This document shows, piece by piece, positions 8,467 through 17,759 of a DNA stretch of 64,000 bases. The stretch comes from Caballeronia humi (GTDB lineage: Bacteria; Pseudomonadota; Gammaproteobacteria; Burkholderiales; Burkholderiaceae). Made by a program: the position numbers and the translations under genes. The DNA lies in assembly GCF_001544475.1 (NCBI RefSeq), contig NZ_FCNW02000007.1, positions 62,001 through 126,000 of the forward strand, written 5' to 3'. Numbering within the stretch: the stretch's first letter is position 1; every line of letters starts with the position of its first letter. A model generated the notes under the pieces. It was not told where the DNA came from. It worked only from the letters and a program-made list of their open reading frames with translations, and did not search any database.

Positions 8467-9581
8467 GCGTGGATGCGATCGTCGTTGGCGCTGGGATCGT
8501 CGGCGCGGCGTGCGCGACGGAACTCGCGGCGCACGGCCTCGACGTCGAGGTACTCGATGCGCGCGGTATCGGCGGCGGGGCGACGGCGGCGGGCATGGGC
8601 CACATTGTCGTGATGAACGATTCGCCGGCGGAATTCGCGCTGTCGCATTATTCACGCGACTTGTGGCTCGAGCTCGCGCCGCAACTGCGCGCGTGCGACG
8701 CGTTCGCGCGCTGCGGCACGCTCTGGGTCGCGGAGGACGATGAGGAACTCGCCGCCGCGCGCGACATGCAGCAGGCGTTCGCCGAGCAGGGCGTGCGGGC
8801 GGAAATGCTGGATGCGTCCGCGTTGCGCGCGAGCGAGCCCGCGCTGAGTCACGCGATGCAGGGCGGCTTGCTGATCGAGGACGATTGCATCGTGTACGCG
8901 CCGCGTGCTGCCGAATGGCTGCTGACGCAATCGCCGCATGCGGGGCGCATCCGGGTATCGACGGGGTGCGAAGCCGTGAGGATCGAGCGCGGCCGCGTGA
9001 CGCTTTCCACTGGCGAAACGCGCACGTCGACGCATGTGGTCGTCGCCAACGGGCTTGCTGCGCGCGACTTGATTTCAGGCGTTAAACTCGAAGCCAAAAA
9101 AGGCCATCTGCTGATAACGGACCGCTATCCCGGCGTGATCCGCCATCAACTGCTCGAACTCGGCTATATCAAAAGCGCGCATCATGCGACCGGCACGTCG
9201 GTCGCGTTCAATGCACAGCCTCGCCCGACCGGGCAACTGCTGATCGGATCGTCGCGACAATTCGGCACGCTCGATGGCGCCGTCGAAATGGAGGTACTCG
9301 GCGCGATGCTTGCCCGCGCGGCGCGATATCTGCCGGACTTGCCCGCGATGAACGCGATCCGCGCGTGGACCGGGTTTCGCGCGGCATCGCCGGATGGATT
9401 GCCGCTGGTCGGCGAGTATTCCGATGGCGTCTGGCTGGCTGTCGGGCACGAAGGACTTGGCGTGACGACGTCGCTCGGCACGGCAAAACTGCTCGTCTCA
9501 CAAATGCTGAAGCACGATTGCCCGATCGATCCCGCCGCGTTTTCCCCCGCCCGCTTCTCGATGGAGAACGCCCATGGCTGA
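8463..9581 (+). CDS. lhpB: D-hydroxyproline dehydrogenase, FAD-dependent beta-type subunit
   Basis: A 372-residue flavoprotein of the DadA/glycine-oxidase family. The N-terminal dinucleotide fold reads [13 protein letters not shown] (residues about 6-18), and the C-terminal substrate-binding half ends with [24 protein letters not shown], typical of D-amino acid oxidoreductases. Together with the next two genes it forms a heteromeric dehydrogenase oxidising cis-4-hydroxy-D-proline to 1-pyrroline-4-hydroxy-2-carboxylate, as in the multi-subunit type known from Pseudomonas aeruginosa. The ATG at 8463 overlaps the epimerase stop by 4 bp. Its 3' end overlaps the ferredoxin-like gene by 8 bp, indicating translational coupling. 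Confidence 0.88.
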   Translation: MSVDAIVVGAGIVGAACATELAAHGLDVEVLDARGIGGGATAAGMGHIVVMNDSPAEFALSHYSRDLWLELAPQLRACDAFARCGTLWVAEDDEELAAARDMQQAFAEQGVRAEMLDASALRASEPALSHAMQGGLLIEDDCIVYAPRAAEWLLTQSPHAGRIRVSTGCEAVRIERGRVTLSTGETRTSTHVVVANGLAARDLISGVKLEAKKGHLLITDRYPGVIRHQLLELGYIKSAHHATGTSVAFNAQPRPTGQLLIGSSRQFGTLDGAVEMEVLGAMLARAARYLPDLPAMNAIRAWTGFRAASPDGLPLVGEYSDGVWLAVGHEGLGVTTSLGTAKLLVSQMLKHDCPIDPAAFSPARFSMENAHG

Positions 9582-9822
9582 TACGGTTTGCATAACGATC
9601 GACGGCCAAAAGGTCAGCGTCGAACCGTTCACGACGGTCGCCGCCGCGCTCGCGATCCACGGATTGTTGCAAACGCGCCGTTCGGTGTCCGGCGAGCCGC
9701 GCGGCGCGCTGTGTGGCATGGGCGTGTGCCAGGAATGCCGCGTGAGCATCGACGGTCGCGCTCACGTGCTCGCGTGCCAGACGCTCTGCCGCGACGGCCT
9801 CGCGATCGAGACCGCGCGATGA
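9574..9822 (+). CDS. lhpF: D-hydroxyproline dehydrogenase, [2Fe-2S] gamma-type subunit
   Basis: An 82-residue ferredoxin-like protein. The four cluster ligands are Cys47, Cys52, Cys55 and Cys68, in the pattern C-x4-C-x2-C-x12-C of plant-type [2Fe-2S] domains. It has no other domain, so it is a small electron-transfer subunit bridging the two flavoprotein subunits. It overlaps both neighbours (8 bp with the upstream gene, 3 bp with the downstream ATGA). Such overlap usually keeps subunits of a complex in step. Confidence 0.88.
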   Translation: MADTVCITIDGQKVSVEPFTTVAAALAIHGLLQTRRSVSGEPRGALCGMGVCQECRVSIDGRAHVLACQTLCRDGLAIETAR

Positions 9823-11093
9823 ACGTCGAACGTTTCGATTTCGCTATCGTCGGCGCGGGTCCGGCGGGGTTGCGCGCGGCCGAAGTGGCCGCGAGCGCGG
9901 GCGCGCGGGTCGCGCTGATGGACGACAACCCGCGCGCCGGCGGGCAAATCTGGCGGCAGGGACCGGGCTTCGCGCCATCGAAGCCGCTCGAACGCTGGCT
10001 CGCCGACACCGCGCCGCGATCGAATATCACGCTTCTGCACGGCACGAAAGCCATCGCGACGCTCGGCGGCAAGCGGCTTTTGCTCGAACGCGAGGACGCG
10101 CCCGCGTGCATCGAATACGCGCAGTTGCTGCTTGCGACCGGTGCGCGCGAGCGCCTGCTTCCCTTCGACGGCTGGACGCTGCCCGGCGTCACCGGCGCGG
10201 GCGGCTTGCAGGCGCTGATCAAGGGCGGGATGCCGGTGAAAGGCGAGCGCGTAGTGATCGCGGGCAGCGGACCGTTGCTGCTCGCGGCGGCAGCGACGGC
10301 GGTCACGCGCGGCGCCGACGTCCGCGCGGTGGTCGAGCAGGCGGCGTGGCATCGCCTGCTGCGCTTTGGCGTGTCACTGACGGCGACGCCTGCCAAGCTC
10401 GCGCAGGCGGTGCAGTTGTTACGCGGAATCGGCTGGTCGCGATATGTGGCTGACGCGGTCGTCGTGATGGCGCACGGCACGAACCGCGTCGAAGCGGTGA
10501 CGATTCGCGTCGGCAAGAATGAGCGCTTGATCGAAACGGACCGCATCGCGTGCGGCTACGGCCTCGTGCCGAACGTGACGCTCGCGCAGGCGCTCGGCTG
10601 CGAGATCGATGCGCAAGGCGCGGTGCGCGTCGATGAAAGCCAGCGCACGACCGTCACGAAAATTTTCGCGGCGGGCGAATGCACGGGCGTCGGCGGGATG
10701 GAACTGGCGAGCGTCGAAGGTGCGCTCGCGGCGTACGCGGCGCTCGGCATCGACGATGAGCGCGCCGCGCGGGATCGTCGCGAGCGTGAGCGCTGGCGGC
10801 GCTTCGCGGCGCGTGTCGCCGCTGCGTTCGAACTCGGCGAGGCGGCCTGCGCGCTGCCGTCGCCGGAGACGTTGCTATGCCGCTGCGAGGACGTGAGCGT
10901 TGGCGCAGTCGGGAGCCACGCGAACTGGCGCGACGCGAAACTGCATACACGCTGCGGCATGGGACCGTGCCAGGGGCGCGTCTGCGGCGCGGCGGCCGCG
11001 ACGTATTTCGGCTGGGACACCGCCGCCCCGCGCCCGCCGTTGGCGCCCGCGCGCATCGAAACGCTGATCGCGGCGGCCGGCATCGACGCGTAA
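9819..11093 (+). CDS. lhpE: D-hydroxyproline dehydrogenase, FAD/NAD(P)-type alpha subunit with Fe-S domain
   Basis: A 424-residue flavoprotein. An FAD-binding motif IVGAGPAGLRAAE lies at about residues 8-20, and a second nucleotide fold VIAGSGPLLLAAA lies near 140. The C-terminal 70 residues carry a BFD-like [2Fe-2S] motif: Cys-x-Cys in LLCRCEDV, then CGMGPCQGRVCG. This is the alpha subunit layout of heteromeric hydroxyproline and opine dehydrogenases (HcnB/OoxA-like). An opine or nopaline oxidase is the alternative from sequence alone; the flanking epimerase and deaminase decide for hydroxyproline. The start ATG 9819 overlaps the previous stop. Confidence 0.85.
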   Translation: MNVERFDFAIVGAGPAGLRAAEVAASAGARVALMDDNPRAGGQIWRQGPGFAPSKPLERWLADTAPRSNITLLHGTKAIATLGGKRLLLEREDAPACIEYAQLLLATGARERLLPFDGWTLPGVTGAGGLQALIKGGMPVKGERVVIAGSGPLLLAAAATAVTRGADVRAVVEQAAWHRLLRFGVSLTATPAKLAQAVQLLRGIGWSRYVADAVVVMAHGTNRVEAVTIRVGKNERLIETDRIACGYGLVPNVTLAQALGCEIDAQGAVRVDESQRTTVTKIFAAGECTGVGGMELASVEGALAAYAALGIDDERAARDRRERERWRRFAARVAAAFELGEAACALPSPETLLCRCEDVSVGAVGSHANWRDAKLHTRCGMGPCQGRVCGAAAATYFGWDTAAPRPPLAPARIETLIAAAGIDA

Positions 11094-11190
11094 AACCCCA
11101 ATTTTTGACCGCCGGACCGCGCCCCTATAATCGAGCGCAGCCGTTCCCCACGACCCGACGACGCCCGCGAGACGCGAATTGACGATCACG

Positions 11191-11988
11191 ATGGACCGCC
11201 CCGCCGACGAACTCAGCGTAGCCGCGTTGCACGCGCCGGCCGCCGCATCGACGCTCGATGCGATGCTCCAGCACTTCATGCTGCTCGCGCCCGTGTTCGA
11301 CGCGCTGCCCGACGTCGTCTTCTTCGTGAAGGATGCGCAAGCGCGCTACGCGATGGTGAACCGCACGCTCGCGCGACGCTGCGGCCAGAAGGACAAGCAG
11401 GCGCTGATCGGCCGCACCGCCGAGGACGTGTTTCCGCGCCGCTTCGGGCGCATCTACACGGCGCAGGACAAGGCGATCATCGCGGAGGGCGATCAGTTGA
11501 TCGACCAACTCGAATTGCATCTCTACGCGGGCCGCGAGCCCGGCTGGTGCATGACGTGCAAGCAGCCTCTGCACGATCCATCAGGGAACGTGATCGGCGT
11601 CGTCGGCATTTCGCGCGACCTGCAGGCGGCCGAAGCCACGCATCCGGCCTACAGCAGGCTCGCGGCGGTGGTGCAGCACATCCAGGAAAATTACGTGCAG
11701 CCGCTGAACATGCGGCAACTGGCGTCGATGGCGAACATGTCGATCGCGCAGCTCGAGCGCTATTTCCATAAGGTCTTCCATCTGACGCCGCGCCAGGTGC
11801 TCTTGAAGACGCGACTCGATGCCGCGACCGCGCTGCTGGTGACGAACGACAAGGTCACCGATGTCGCCGCGCTCTGCGGCTACACGGACCACAGCGCGTT
11901 CACGCGTCAGTTCAAGGCGACGGTCGGCGTCACGCCCACCGAATATCGTTCGATTCTCCACGCCGCCGCGACGTCCGAAAAAGTCTGA
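11191..11988 (+). CDS. AraC-family regulator with N-terminal PAS domain
   Basis: A 265-residue regulator. Residues about 25-140 form a PAS domain (DALPDVVFFVKDAQARYAMVN start, then GRTAEDVFP). The C-terminal 100 residues are the two AraC helix-turn-helices (LNMRQLASMANMSIAQLERYF and VTDVAALCGYTDHSAFTRQFK). It follows the dehydrogenase genes with 97 bp spacing, so it is the obvious regulator of hydroxyproline catabolism, perhaps sensing a pathway intermediate through the PAS pocket. A TTG four codons upstream (11179) is an alternative start; neither has a good ribosome binding site. Confidence 0.85.
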   Translation: MDRPADELSVAALHAPAAASTLDAMLQHFMLLAPVFDALPDVVFFVKDAQARYAMVNRTLARRCGQKDKQALIGRTAEDVFPRRFGRIYTAQDKAIIAEGDQLIDQLELHLYAGREPGWCMTCKQPLHDPSGNVIGVVGISRDLQAAEATHPAYSRLAAVVQHIQENYVQPLNMRQLASMANMSIAQLERYFHKVFHLTPRQVLLKTRLDAATALLVTNDKVTDVAALCGYTDHSAFTRQFKATVGVTPTEYRSILHAAATSEKV

Positions 11989-12311
11989 CGAGAAAAGCGG
12001 GCACGATCATCCCGGAATTACACGATCGTACTTATCGACGCCTCCCCAGGGTGTGCGCGAAGCCCGCCGACGCCCGCGCCACAAGGCTTTGCGGCGCGTG
12101 ACCATCCCGGCCTGCTTTTTGCTGCAAGAGATGCGGGACACCTCCGTGTCCTGGCACCGCGCTAGCTTCGCACCGGCCATGCGCGGCCCATCAACCGATC
12201 AACAATGGTGCTGCCGGAATCCATGTCGCGACCCTGATACACGGAGGGTCGAGCGGCCACGCAGTAGAATCGCTTGCATATGAATTCCGCTTTTGGCAGT
12301 TTGAAAACAAA
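11989..12311. other. intergenic, no gene seen
   Basis: About 320 bp between the AraC gene and the CheY-like gene. Only weak reading frames without ribosome binding sites are present, and no RNA structure stands out. Confidence 0.45.
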
Positions 12312-12725
12312 ATGATGAACGAAGTAGCAAGACTGGGGCATGCCCGGATCGTGCTGATTGAAGACGATCCGGAGAGCAGGGAAGCGTTGCAGATGTTGCT
12401 GGAGGAGGAAGGCGCGGATGTCGTTGCCGTCGCCGATGCCGAGGAGGGCGCCGAGACCGCCATCCGCCTCATGCCCGATGCAGTGATCTGCGACATCGAC
12501 CTTCCGATGATGGACGGTTTCTACCTGATACAACGTTTGCGCGACTACGAGATTCGCGGCAACTTGCCGCCTTCGGTCGCGATCGCGCTGACGGGCCACA
12601 ACGGTGACGAGTATCGATTGCGAAGTATTGGCGAGGGCTTTCAGCATTTCATGACGAAGCCCGCTCATCCGGATGAACTCGTCACGCTGATCCACAATTC
12701 GCTGAATTCGCGCGTGCTTTCGTAA
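12312..12725 (+). CDS. single-domain CheY-like response regulator
   Basis: A 137-residue receiver with no output domain. The active site is complete: acidic pair in LIEDD (16-19), phospho-acceptor Asp61 in ICDIDLP, Thr in IALTGHN and Lys in MTKPAHP. It would pass a phosphate to or from another protein, or act by protein-protein contact. No kinase is adjacent. ATG 12312 and ATG 12315 are both possible starts. A terminator follows at 12734. Confidence 0.82.
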   Translation: MMNEVARLGHARIVLIEDDPESREALQMLLEEEGADVVAVADAEEGAETAIRLMPDAVICDIDLPMMDGFYLIQRLRDYEIRGNLPPSVAIALTGHNGDEYRLRSIGEGFQHFMTKPAHPDELVTLIHNSLNSRVLS

Positions 12726-12733
12726 GCCATGAA

Positions 12734-12766
12734 GAAGGGGCGCCGCGGCGCCCCTTCTGCTTTATT
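12734..12766 (+). terminator. Rho-independent terminator
   Basis: GAAGGGGCGC, loop CGCG, GCGCCCCTTC: a 10-bp perfect stem, followed by TGCTTTATTT. It lies just after the CheY-like gene. Confidence 0.8.
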
Positions 12767-12777
12767 TGCTAACCCGG

Positions 12778-12948
12778 TTATGACCGGTCGCGGTTGCGCG
12801 CTCGCGTGGCGCCCGTAATGACGGCGATGCCGAGCAGAATCACGCAGACGATCAAGATCGTGTGCTGCGCGACGTGCATCGAGACGAGCGCCCACGCAAC
12901 GCCGCCGATGAAGATCAGCCAGCCCACCAGATAAATGACGAGGGTCAT
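12778..12948 (-). CDS. small two-helix membrane protein, 56 aa
   Basis: The ATG at 12948 has an excellent AAGGAG ribosome binding site eight bases upstream, which supports a real gene despite its size. The product has two hydrophobic helices (about residues 3-23 and 28-47) and a basic tail RARNRDRS, so an inner-membrane hairpin with both ends probably cytoplasmic. No function is known to me; similar proteins are widespread in Burkholderia. Confidence 0.65.
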   Translation of the reverse strand: MTLVIYLVGWLIFIGGVAWALVSMHVAQHTILIVCVILLGIAVITGATRARNRDRS

Positions 12949-13078
12949 CGAATTCTCCTTTTCATGCTGTCGTTGTCTTTCGTGATTATTGAAAGGCCTT
13001 CCCTTGTTCGACGCTTGCGCGGCGATAAGTTCAGCGGCGCCGGAAGGTGCTCTGCAAACATCATTCCATCCCATCCCC

Positions 13079-13750
13079 ATGCTCATCGTCCACCACTTGA
13101 ACAACTCCCGCTCGCAACGCGTGCTCTGGATGCTCGAAGAACTCGGCGTCGAGTATGAAATCAAGCGTTATCAGCGCGACCCGAAGACGATGCTCGCGCC
13201 CGCCGAGCTTCGCGCCGTGCATCCGCTCGGCAAGTCGCCAATCGTCACCGATGACGGCATGACCATCGCCGAGTCGGGCGCGATCATCGAGTATCTCGTC
13301 GACCGTTACGGGCAGGGCCGCTTCGCACCGCCGCCCGGCGTATCGCCCGAACGCGTGCGTTACAACTACTGGATGCACTACGCGGAAGGCTCGGCGATGC
13401 CGCCGCTCCTGCTCAAGCTCGTCGCGCTGCGCATCGGCAGCGCAAAGATGCCATTCTTCGTGAAGCCGGTCGCGCGCCGCATCGCCGCGACGATGCAGAG
13501 CAGCTTTATCGATCCGCAGCTCAAGCTGCACTTCGGCTACGTCGAAGGCGAACTCGCGAAGTCGGAATGGTTCGCCGGCAACGAATTCAGTGCGGCCGAC
13601 GTCCAGATGAGCTTCCCGCTCGAAGCCGCGAGCCACCGGGCGGGTGCGAAGAAGCTGCCGCACATTCGCGCATTCCTCGAAAGAATCCACGCGCGGCCCG
13701 CGTATCGGCGCGCGCTGGAACGCGGCGGAAAGTACGATTTCGCCGATTGA
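13079..13750 (+). CDS. glutathione S-transferase
   Basis: A 223-residue cytoplasmic protein. Residues 1-80 are a thioredoxin-like GST N-domain, with an NSRSQRVLWMLEELG helix, the cis-Pro loop GKSPIV and the glutathione gamma-Glu contact motif ESGAIIEYL. The C-terminal half is all-helical (GST_C) with WFAGNEFSAADVQMSFPLE, the usual N-capping box. The likely active residue is the Ser of NNSRS. It could detoxify electrophiles or serve as a peroxidase; substrate unknown. Start MLIVHH at 13079 agrees with the family length. Confidence 0.85.
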   Translation: MLIVHHLNNSRSQRVLWMLEELGVEYEIKRYQRDPKTMLAPAELRAVHPLGKSPIVTDDGMTIAESGAIIEYLVDRYGQGRFAPPPGVSPERVRYNYWMHYAEGSAMPPLLLKLVALRIGSAKMPFFVKPVARRIAATMQSSFIDPQLKLHFGYVEGELAKSEWFAGNEFSAADVQMSFPLEAASHRAGAKKLPHIRAFLERIHARPAYRRALERGGKYDFAD

Positions 13751-13830
13751 CACCGCTCCGGCGAGCGAAGCGCGTTGCGTACAATGGCGCACACGTCATT
13801 CACGTAGCGCGTTGATCGCAAAGGCTGAGC

Positions 13831-15468
13831 ATGGCTCGAATCGTTCCCGACGACTGGAAAAACCTCGAAGCAACCGGCGCCGCCGTTCGCGAAATCGAGA
13901 CGCTCTCGCTGCTCGAAAAGCTTCCCGACGACTACACGGTTTATCACGGCGTCCACTGGACGCGCATCAACGAAGGGTTTTCTGTTTTCGGCGAAGCGGA
14001 TTTCGTGGTCGTCGCGCCGTCGGGACGCGTGCTCGTCATCGAAGTGAAGGCCGGGTTCCTGCGCGAAACCAGCGCCGGGCTGGTCAAGGTCTATCTGCAG
14101 AAGGAACGCAACGTCGCAATCCAGCTCGCGCGCACGCTCGAAAACCTCCATCGGCGCTTCACGGCCGCGTTCGGCGCGGGCACGTATCGCATCGAAGAGC
14201 TGCTGTATTGCCCGGACTACACGGTGAAGGACGCGTCGATCGCGGGCGTACCGGCCGCGCGCATCGTCGATGCAAGCCGCAAGCGCAAGCTCGCTTCCGT
14301 GGTGCTGGAAATCCTTCCGCCCGACGAACCGCGCTTCGATTCGGCCGCGCGCATCCACCATTTTCTCGCCGATGAACTCGCGCTCACGCCCGACACAAAC
14401 GCGCTCGTCGGGCAGGCGGACATGCTCGTCACGCGCCTGTCGGGCGGCCTTGCGACGTGGGCGCGACGCCTTGAATTCGAGCCGTTTCGCCTGCGGGTGA
14501 TCGGCACGGCGGGTTCCGGCAAGACGCAGCTCGCGGTGCAGGTGATGCGCGATTCGGTAGCGAAGGGCAAGAGCGTGTTGTACATCTGCTTCAACCGGCC
14601 GCTCGCCGATCACATCCGGCTCGTCGCGCCGCCCGAGGCGAAGATCGCGAACTATCACCAGTTGAGCGCGGCGGTCGCGCGCGATGCCGGAAGTCCACCC
14701 GACTTCAGCCAGCCGAACGTGTTCACGACGCTCGAAGAACGCTTCGCGAACGTGCCGGTGCCGGAGCACTGGAAATTCGACGTGTTGATCGTCGACGAAG
14801 GGCAGGACTTCTACGCCGCGTGGGTCGATGCGCTCGCGCGGCTGCTCAAGCCCGAAGGCGCGTGGTGGTGGCTCGAAGACCCGATGCAGAACCTGTACTT
14901 CCGCGAAAGCGTGCCGCTGCCCGGCTGGACCACGCTGCGCGAATCCACCAACTATCGCAGTCCACGCGATCTGCTCGCGTATATCCGGCGAATCGTCGGG
15001 CGCGGGGTGCGGCTCGACGCGGGCAGCCCGTTCGACGGCTCGGAAGTGAGCGTTTCGACCTACGCGCCCGGCCACGCTGAAGAAGTCATCGAAGCGACCA
15101 AGCGCGCGATCACGCAGGCGCTCTCGCTCGGCTTCAGGAAGCAGGACATCGCGGTGCTGTCGTTTCGCGGGCGCGAGGGCTCGGTGCTGACGGCCGTCGA
15201 GCATCTCGGGCCGCATCGGCTGCGCAGCTTCACCGGCGGCTACGACCTGTTCGGCAACCCGGAGTATCGCGAGGGAGACGTGCTGCTCGAATCGATCTAC
15301 CGCTTCAAGGGGCAGTCGGCGCCGTGCGTGATCCTGACCGAAGTCGATTTCGACGCACTCGACGAACAGGCCGCGCGCAAGTTTTTTGTCGGCTCGACGC
15401 GGGCGACCATGAAGCTGATCGTGGTGGCATCGGAACGCGCCGCGAAGGCTTTCGACGAGGCGCGCTGA
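13831..15468 (+). CDS. NERD-domain nuclease/UvrD-like helicase
   Basis: A 545-residue protein. Residues about 25-130 resemble a NERD (nuclease-related) domain, with EADFVVVAP followed by VIEVKAG, the acidic-Lys motif of restriction-type nucleases. Then comes an SF1 helicase core: Walker A GTAGSGKT near residue 225, Walker B VLIVDEGQDF near 318, and late motifs RFKGQSAPCVILTEVDF and VGSTRAT near the C-terminus. The middle is shorter than UvrD, without an obvious 1B domain. A DNA-repair or DNA-defence role is the family expectation. Its TGATG stop overlaps the start of the next gene, so it leads a three-gene operon with a SUOX-like protein and a histidine kinase. Confidence 0.8.
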   Translation: MARIVPDDWKNLEATGAAVREIETLSLLEKLPDDYTVYHGVHWTRINEGFSVFGEADFVVVAPSGRVLVIEVKAGFLRETSAGLVKVYLQKERNVAIQLARTLENLHRRFTAAFGAGTYRIEELLYCPDYTVKDASIAGVPAARIVDASRKRKLASVVLEILPPDEPRFDSAARIHHFLADELALTPDTNALVGQADMLVTRLSGGLATWARRLEFEPFRLRVIGTAGSGKTQLAVQVMRDSVAKGKSVLYICFNRPLADHIRLVAPPEAKIANYHQLSAAVARDAGSPPDFSQPNVFTTLEERFANVPVPEHWKFDVLIVDEGQDFYAAWVDALARLLKPEGAWWWLEDPMQNLYFRESVPLPGWTTLRESTNYRSPRDLLAYIRRIVGRGVRLDAGSPFDGSEVSVSTYAPGHAEEVIEATKRAITQALSLGFRKQDIAVLSFRGREGSVLTAVEHLGPHRLRSFTGGYDLFGNPEYREGDVLLESIYRFKGQSAPCVILTEVDFDALDEQAARKFFVGSTRATMKLIVVASERAAKAFDEAR

Positions 15469-15950
15469 TGAAACCGCGGCTGCTCTGCTTCTTTTTCGTT
15501 GTGATGGCCCAAGCTGCCCACGCTACGCCGCTCGCGCTCGACGTGCAGGGAAAAATTACAAGGAGCAACGACGTCTCGCACACGGTCTATCACATGACCG
15601 ACACGGAATTGCTGGGCCTGCCCGTGCACACGATCACGACCTCGACGCGCTGGACGCCCAAGTCGACCTTCACCGGCCCGCTCGTAACCGACGTGCTGAA
15701 GCGCGTCGGTGCGACGGGCGACGTCGTGGAACTGCGCACACTCGACGACTACACGGTGAGCGTGACTGTCGCCGACGCGCGTCGCTACGGCGCGATCCTC
15801 GCGTACAGCATGAACGGCAAGCGGCTGGAGGTGCGTGACTTCGGCCCGCTCTTTCTGATCTATCCCCGCGACGCGTACCCGTCCGAACTGACCGGCGCGC
15901 TGGCCGACGCGAAATTCGTGTGGCAGGTGAAAGCGCTCATTCTCAAATGA
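15468..15950 (+). CDS. periplasmic SUOX-fold (oxidoreductase molybdopterin-binding-like) protein without the Moco cysteine
   Basis: A 160-residue protein with an N-terminal signal peptide (MKPRLLCFFFVV to AHA-TP, cleavage near residue 20). The mature part resembles the oxidoreductase molybdopterin-binding domain (LDVQGKI start, GPLVTDVL, LDDYTVSV, GPLFLIYPRD). However, I find no cysteine after the signal peptide, so the residue that ligates molybdenum in active sulfite-oxidase-type enzymes is missing. It overlaps the kinase gene by ATGA and the helicase gene by 1 bp. A sensor or chaperone role for the kinase is an inference. Confidence 0.72.
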   Translation: MKPRLLCFFFVVMAQAAHATPLALDVQGKITRSNDVSHTVYHMTDTELLGLPVHTITTSTRWTPKSTFTGPLVTDVLKRVGATGDVVELRTLDDYTVSVTVADARRYGAILAYSMNGKRLEVRDFGPLFLIYPRDAYPSELTGALADAKFVWQVKALILK

Positions 15951-17752
15951 AGGCGCCCTCGCTGCGACGCCTCTGGTACGCGGCCCTGATCGCGCTGGCG
16001 ATCGCGCCGCCGATCGGCGCGGTCGCCTACATGCTCTATACCGGCCTGCTGGTCAAGCAGCCGCCGCAAGTCATCATTCCGTACGACGGTTTCTACTGGG
16101 ACGCCGCGCAACTGGAGATCGCCTACGGGCGCTTCGCGAATCAGGTGCTGCTGTATCGCAATGGCATCGACGAGGACGCGTCCGGCGTGATGCTGCGCTA
16201 CGAAATTCTCCAGTCGAAGCTGAACGTGGCCGCTGCATCGACGCAGATGCTGGCCGAGCACGAGCCGTTGAGAAGCCGTCAGGAAGAGATCGTGCGGCAG
16301 CTCGGCACGGCGCTCGCGTCGATCTCGGGCGATGTTGAGAACATCCGGACGGAGCCGCAACGAACGCTGCGCATCACCGGCGTGCTGCGTCAGAACCTCG
16401 CGGCGGTGAGCGAGCTGTCCAACGGCCGCCGCATGGTGGACGTGGCCGAGCGCGAGCACATCGTGAGCGACTTCGAGACCAAGCGCCGCTATCTGATCTA
16501 CGGCGGCATTCTGCTCGCGCTGCTGTCGGCGGCGGCGACCACGCTGCTGCTGCTCAACGGCTATCGACGCACGCGCCTGATCGACCAGCAGCGCGCCGCG
16601 CTCGAAGCCGAGCATCAGGCGACGCGCGCGGCGCGCGAGGCGAGCGTCGCGAAGGACACGTTCCTCGGCATGATCAGCCACGAGTTGCGCACGCCGCTGC
16701 ACGCGATCGTATCGTCGGTGGAATTGCTCGGGCTGAACCTGCACGAAGACGCCGATCGCAAGATCATCCAGCGGCTGGAAACCGGCGCGCGCCATCTCGA
16801 AGCGCAGATGCGCGACCTGACCGATTACGCGCGACTCGGCGCGGGCAAGCTCGAACTGCGAATATCGGTGTTCGAGCCGATCGAACTGCTCGACTCGATC
16901 GTCGATGCGAACACGCCGGCCGCGGCCGCGAAGGGGCTCGCGTTGCGCGGGCAGTTCGTCGGGCCACGCGGGCTGATCGAATCTGACCCGCACCGGCTGC
17001 GGCAGATCGTGACGAACCTCGTCACCAATGCGATCAAATATACCGACGCCGGCTCCATCGACGTGCGCTTCGAGCACCTTGAAGAGCGTCTCGATATTTC
17101 CGTGATCGATACCGGCCCGGGCATCGCGCGCGAGCAGCTTCCGCTGATCTTCCAGGAGTTCACGCAACTCGATTCGTCGAGCACGCGGCGTTTCGACGGC
17201 GCCGGGATGGGGCTCGCGGTCGTGCGCGGGCTGGTGAATCTGCTGGGCGGAAGGATCGAAGTGTCGAGCGAAGTCGGGCAGGGCGCGGCGTTTCGCGTGA
17301 GTTTGCCGGCGCCGTCGGTGGAAAGCCTGCCGGAAAGCCGCGAGATTGCCGCCGATCTCGAACCGATGCAGAAATCGCGCGTCCTCGTGATCGACGATCA
17401 TGAATCGATCCGCGAATCGCTGAGCGAAATGCTCACGCACCTCGGCTATTCCGTCGTGGCGATGGGCGACGTGGACAGCGCGCTCGCCTGGCTCGCTGCG
17501 AACGAGGCCGACGTGATCCTCGCCGACCTGCACATGCCGGGCAAGGACGGATATTCGTTCGCGAACGAATATCGCGGACGGCTCGACTCGGGCGCGAGCG
17601 TGCCGATCATCGCGGTGAGCGCGTACGCGCCGGAACTCGTCGATCCGGGCGCGGCCATTCTGTTCTTCGATTATTTGCTGAAGCCGGTGCGCTATGAGGT
17701 GCTGAGAAGCGCCGTGGCACGCGCGGTGTCGGCGACGCGGAGAATTTCCTGA
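15947..17752 (+). CDS. membrane hybrid sensor histidine kinase with C-terminal receiver
   Basis: A 601-residue kinase. TM1 lies at about 8-32, a periplasmic segment at 33-180, TM2 at about 183-205, then a short coiled coil. The H-box MISHELRTP puts the phospho-accepting His near residue 245. The HATPase domain contains NLVTNAIKYTD, a DTGPGIA box and a GMGLAVVRGLV box. Residues about 475-595 are a receiver with Asp near 526 (ILADLHMPG) and Lys in LLKPVRY. The periplasmic sensor part matches no domain I can name. It is translationally coupled to the periplasmic SUOX-like protein and ends 7 bp from the convergent BetR regulator, a plausible partner. Confidence 0.85.
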   Translation: MKAPSLRRLWYAALIALAIAPPIGAVAYMLYTGLLVKQPPQVIIPYDGFYWDAAQLEIAYGRFANQVLLYRNGIDEDASGVMLRYEILQSKLNVAAASTQMLAEHEPLRSRQEEIVRQLGTALASISGDVENIRTEPQRTLRITGVLRQNLAAVSELSNGRRMVDVAEREHIVSDFETKRRYLIYGGILLALLSAAATTLLLLNGYRRTRLIDQQRAALEAEHQATRAAREASVAKDTFLGMISHELRTPLHAIVSSVELLGLNLHEDADRKIIQRLETGARHLEAQMRDLTDYARLGAGKLELRISVFEPIELLDSIVDANTPAAAAKGLALRGQFVGPRGLIESDPHRLRQIVTNLVTNAIKYTDAGSIDVRFEHLEERLDISVIDTGPGIAREQLPLIFQEFTQLDSSSTRRFDGAGMGLAVVRGLVNLLGGRIEVSSEVGQGAAFRVSLPAPSVESLPESREIAADLEPMQKSRVLVIDDHESIRESLSEMLTHLGYSVVAMGDVDSALAWLAANEADVILADLHMPGKDGYSFANEYRGRLDSGASVPIIAVSAYAPELVDPGAAILFFDYLLKPVRYEVLRSAVARAVSATRRIS

Positions 17753-17759
17753 GCGGTTT

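Noticed and set aside
6346..8655. 769-codon leftward open frame
   Set aside because: It is antisense to the epimerase and flavoprotein genes and in a shifted frame over the deaminase. Composition is Arg/His-rich with no family resemblance; a GC-rich shadow.
15860..17533. 557-codon leftward frame
   Set aside because: Antisense to the hybrid kinase, which has all kinase boxes.
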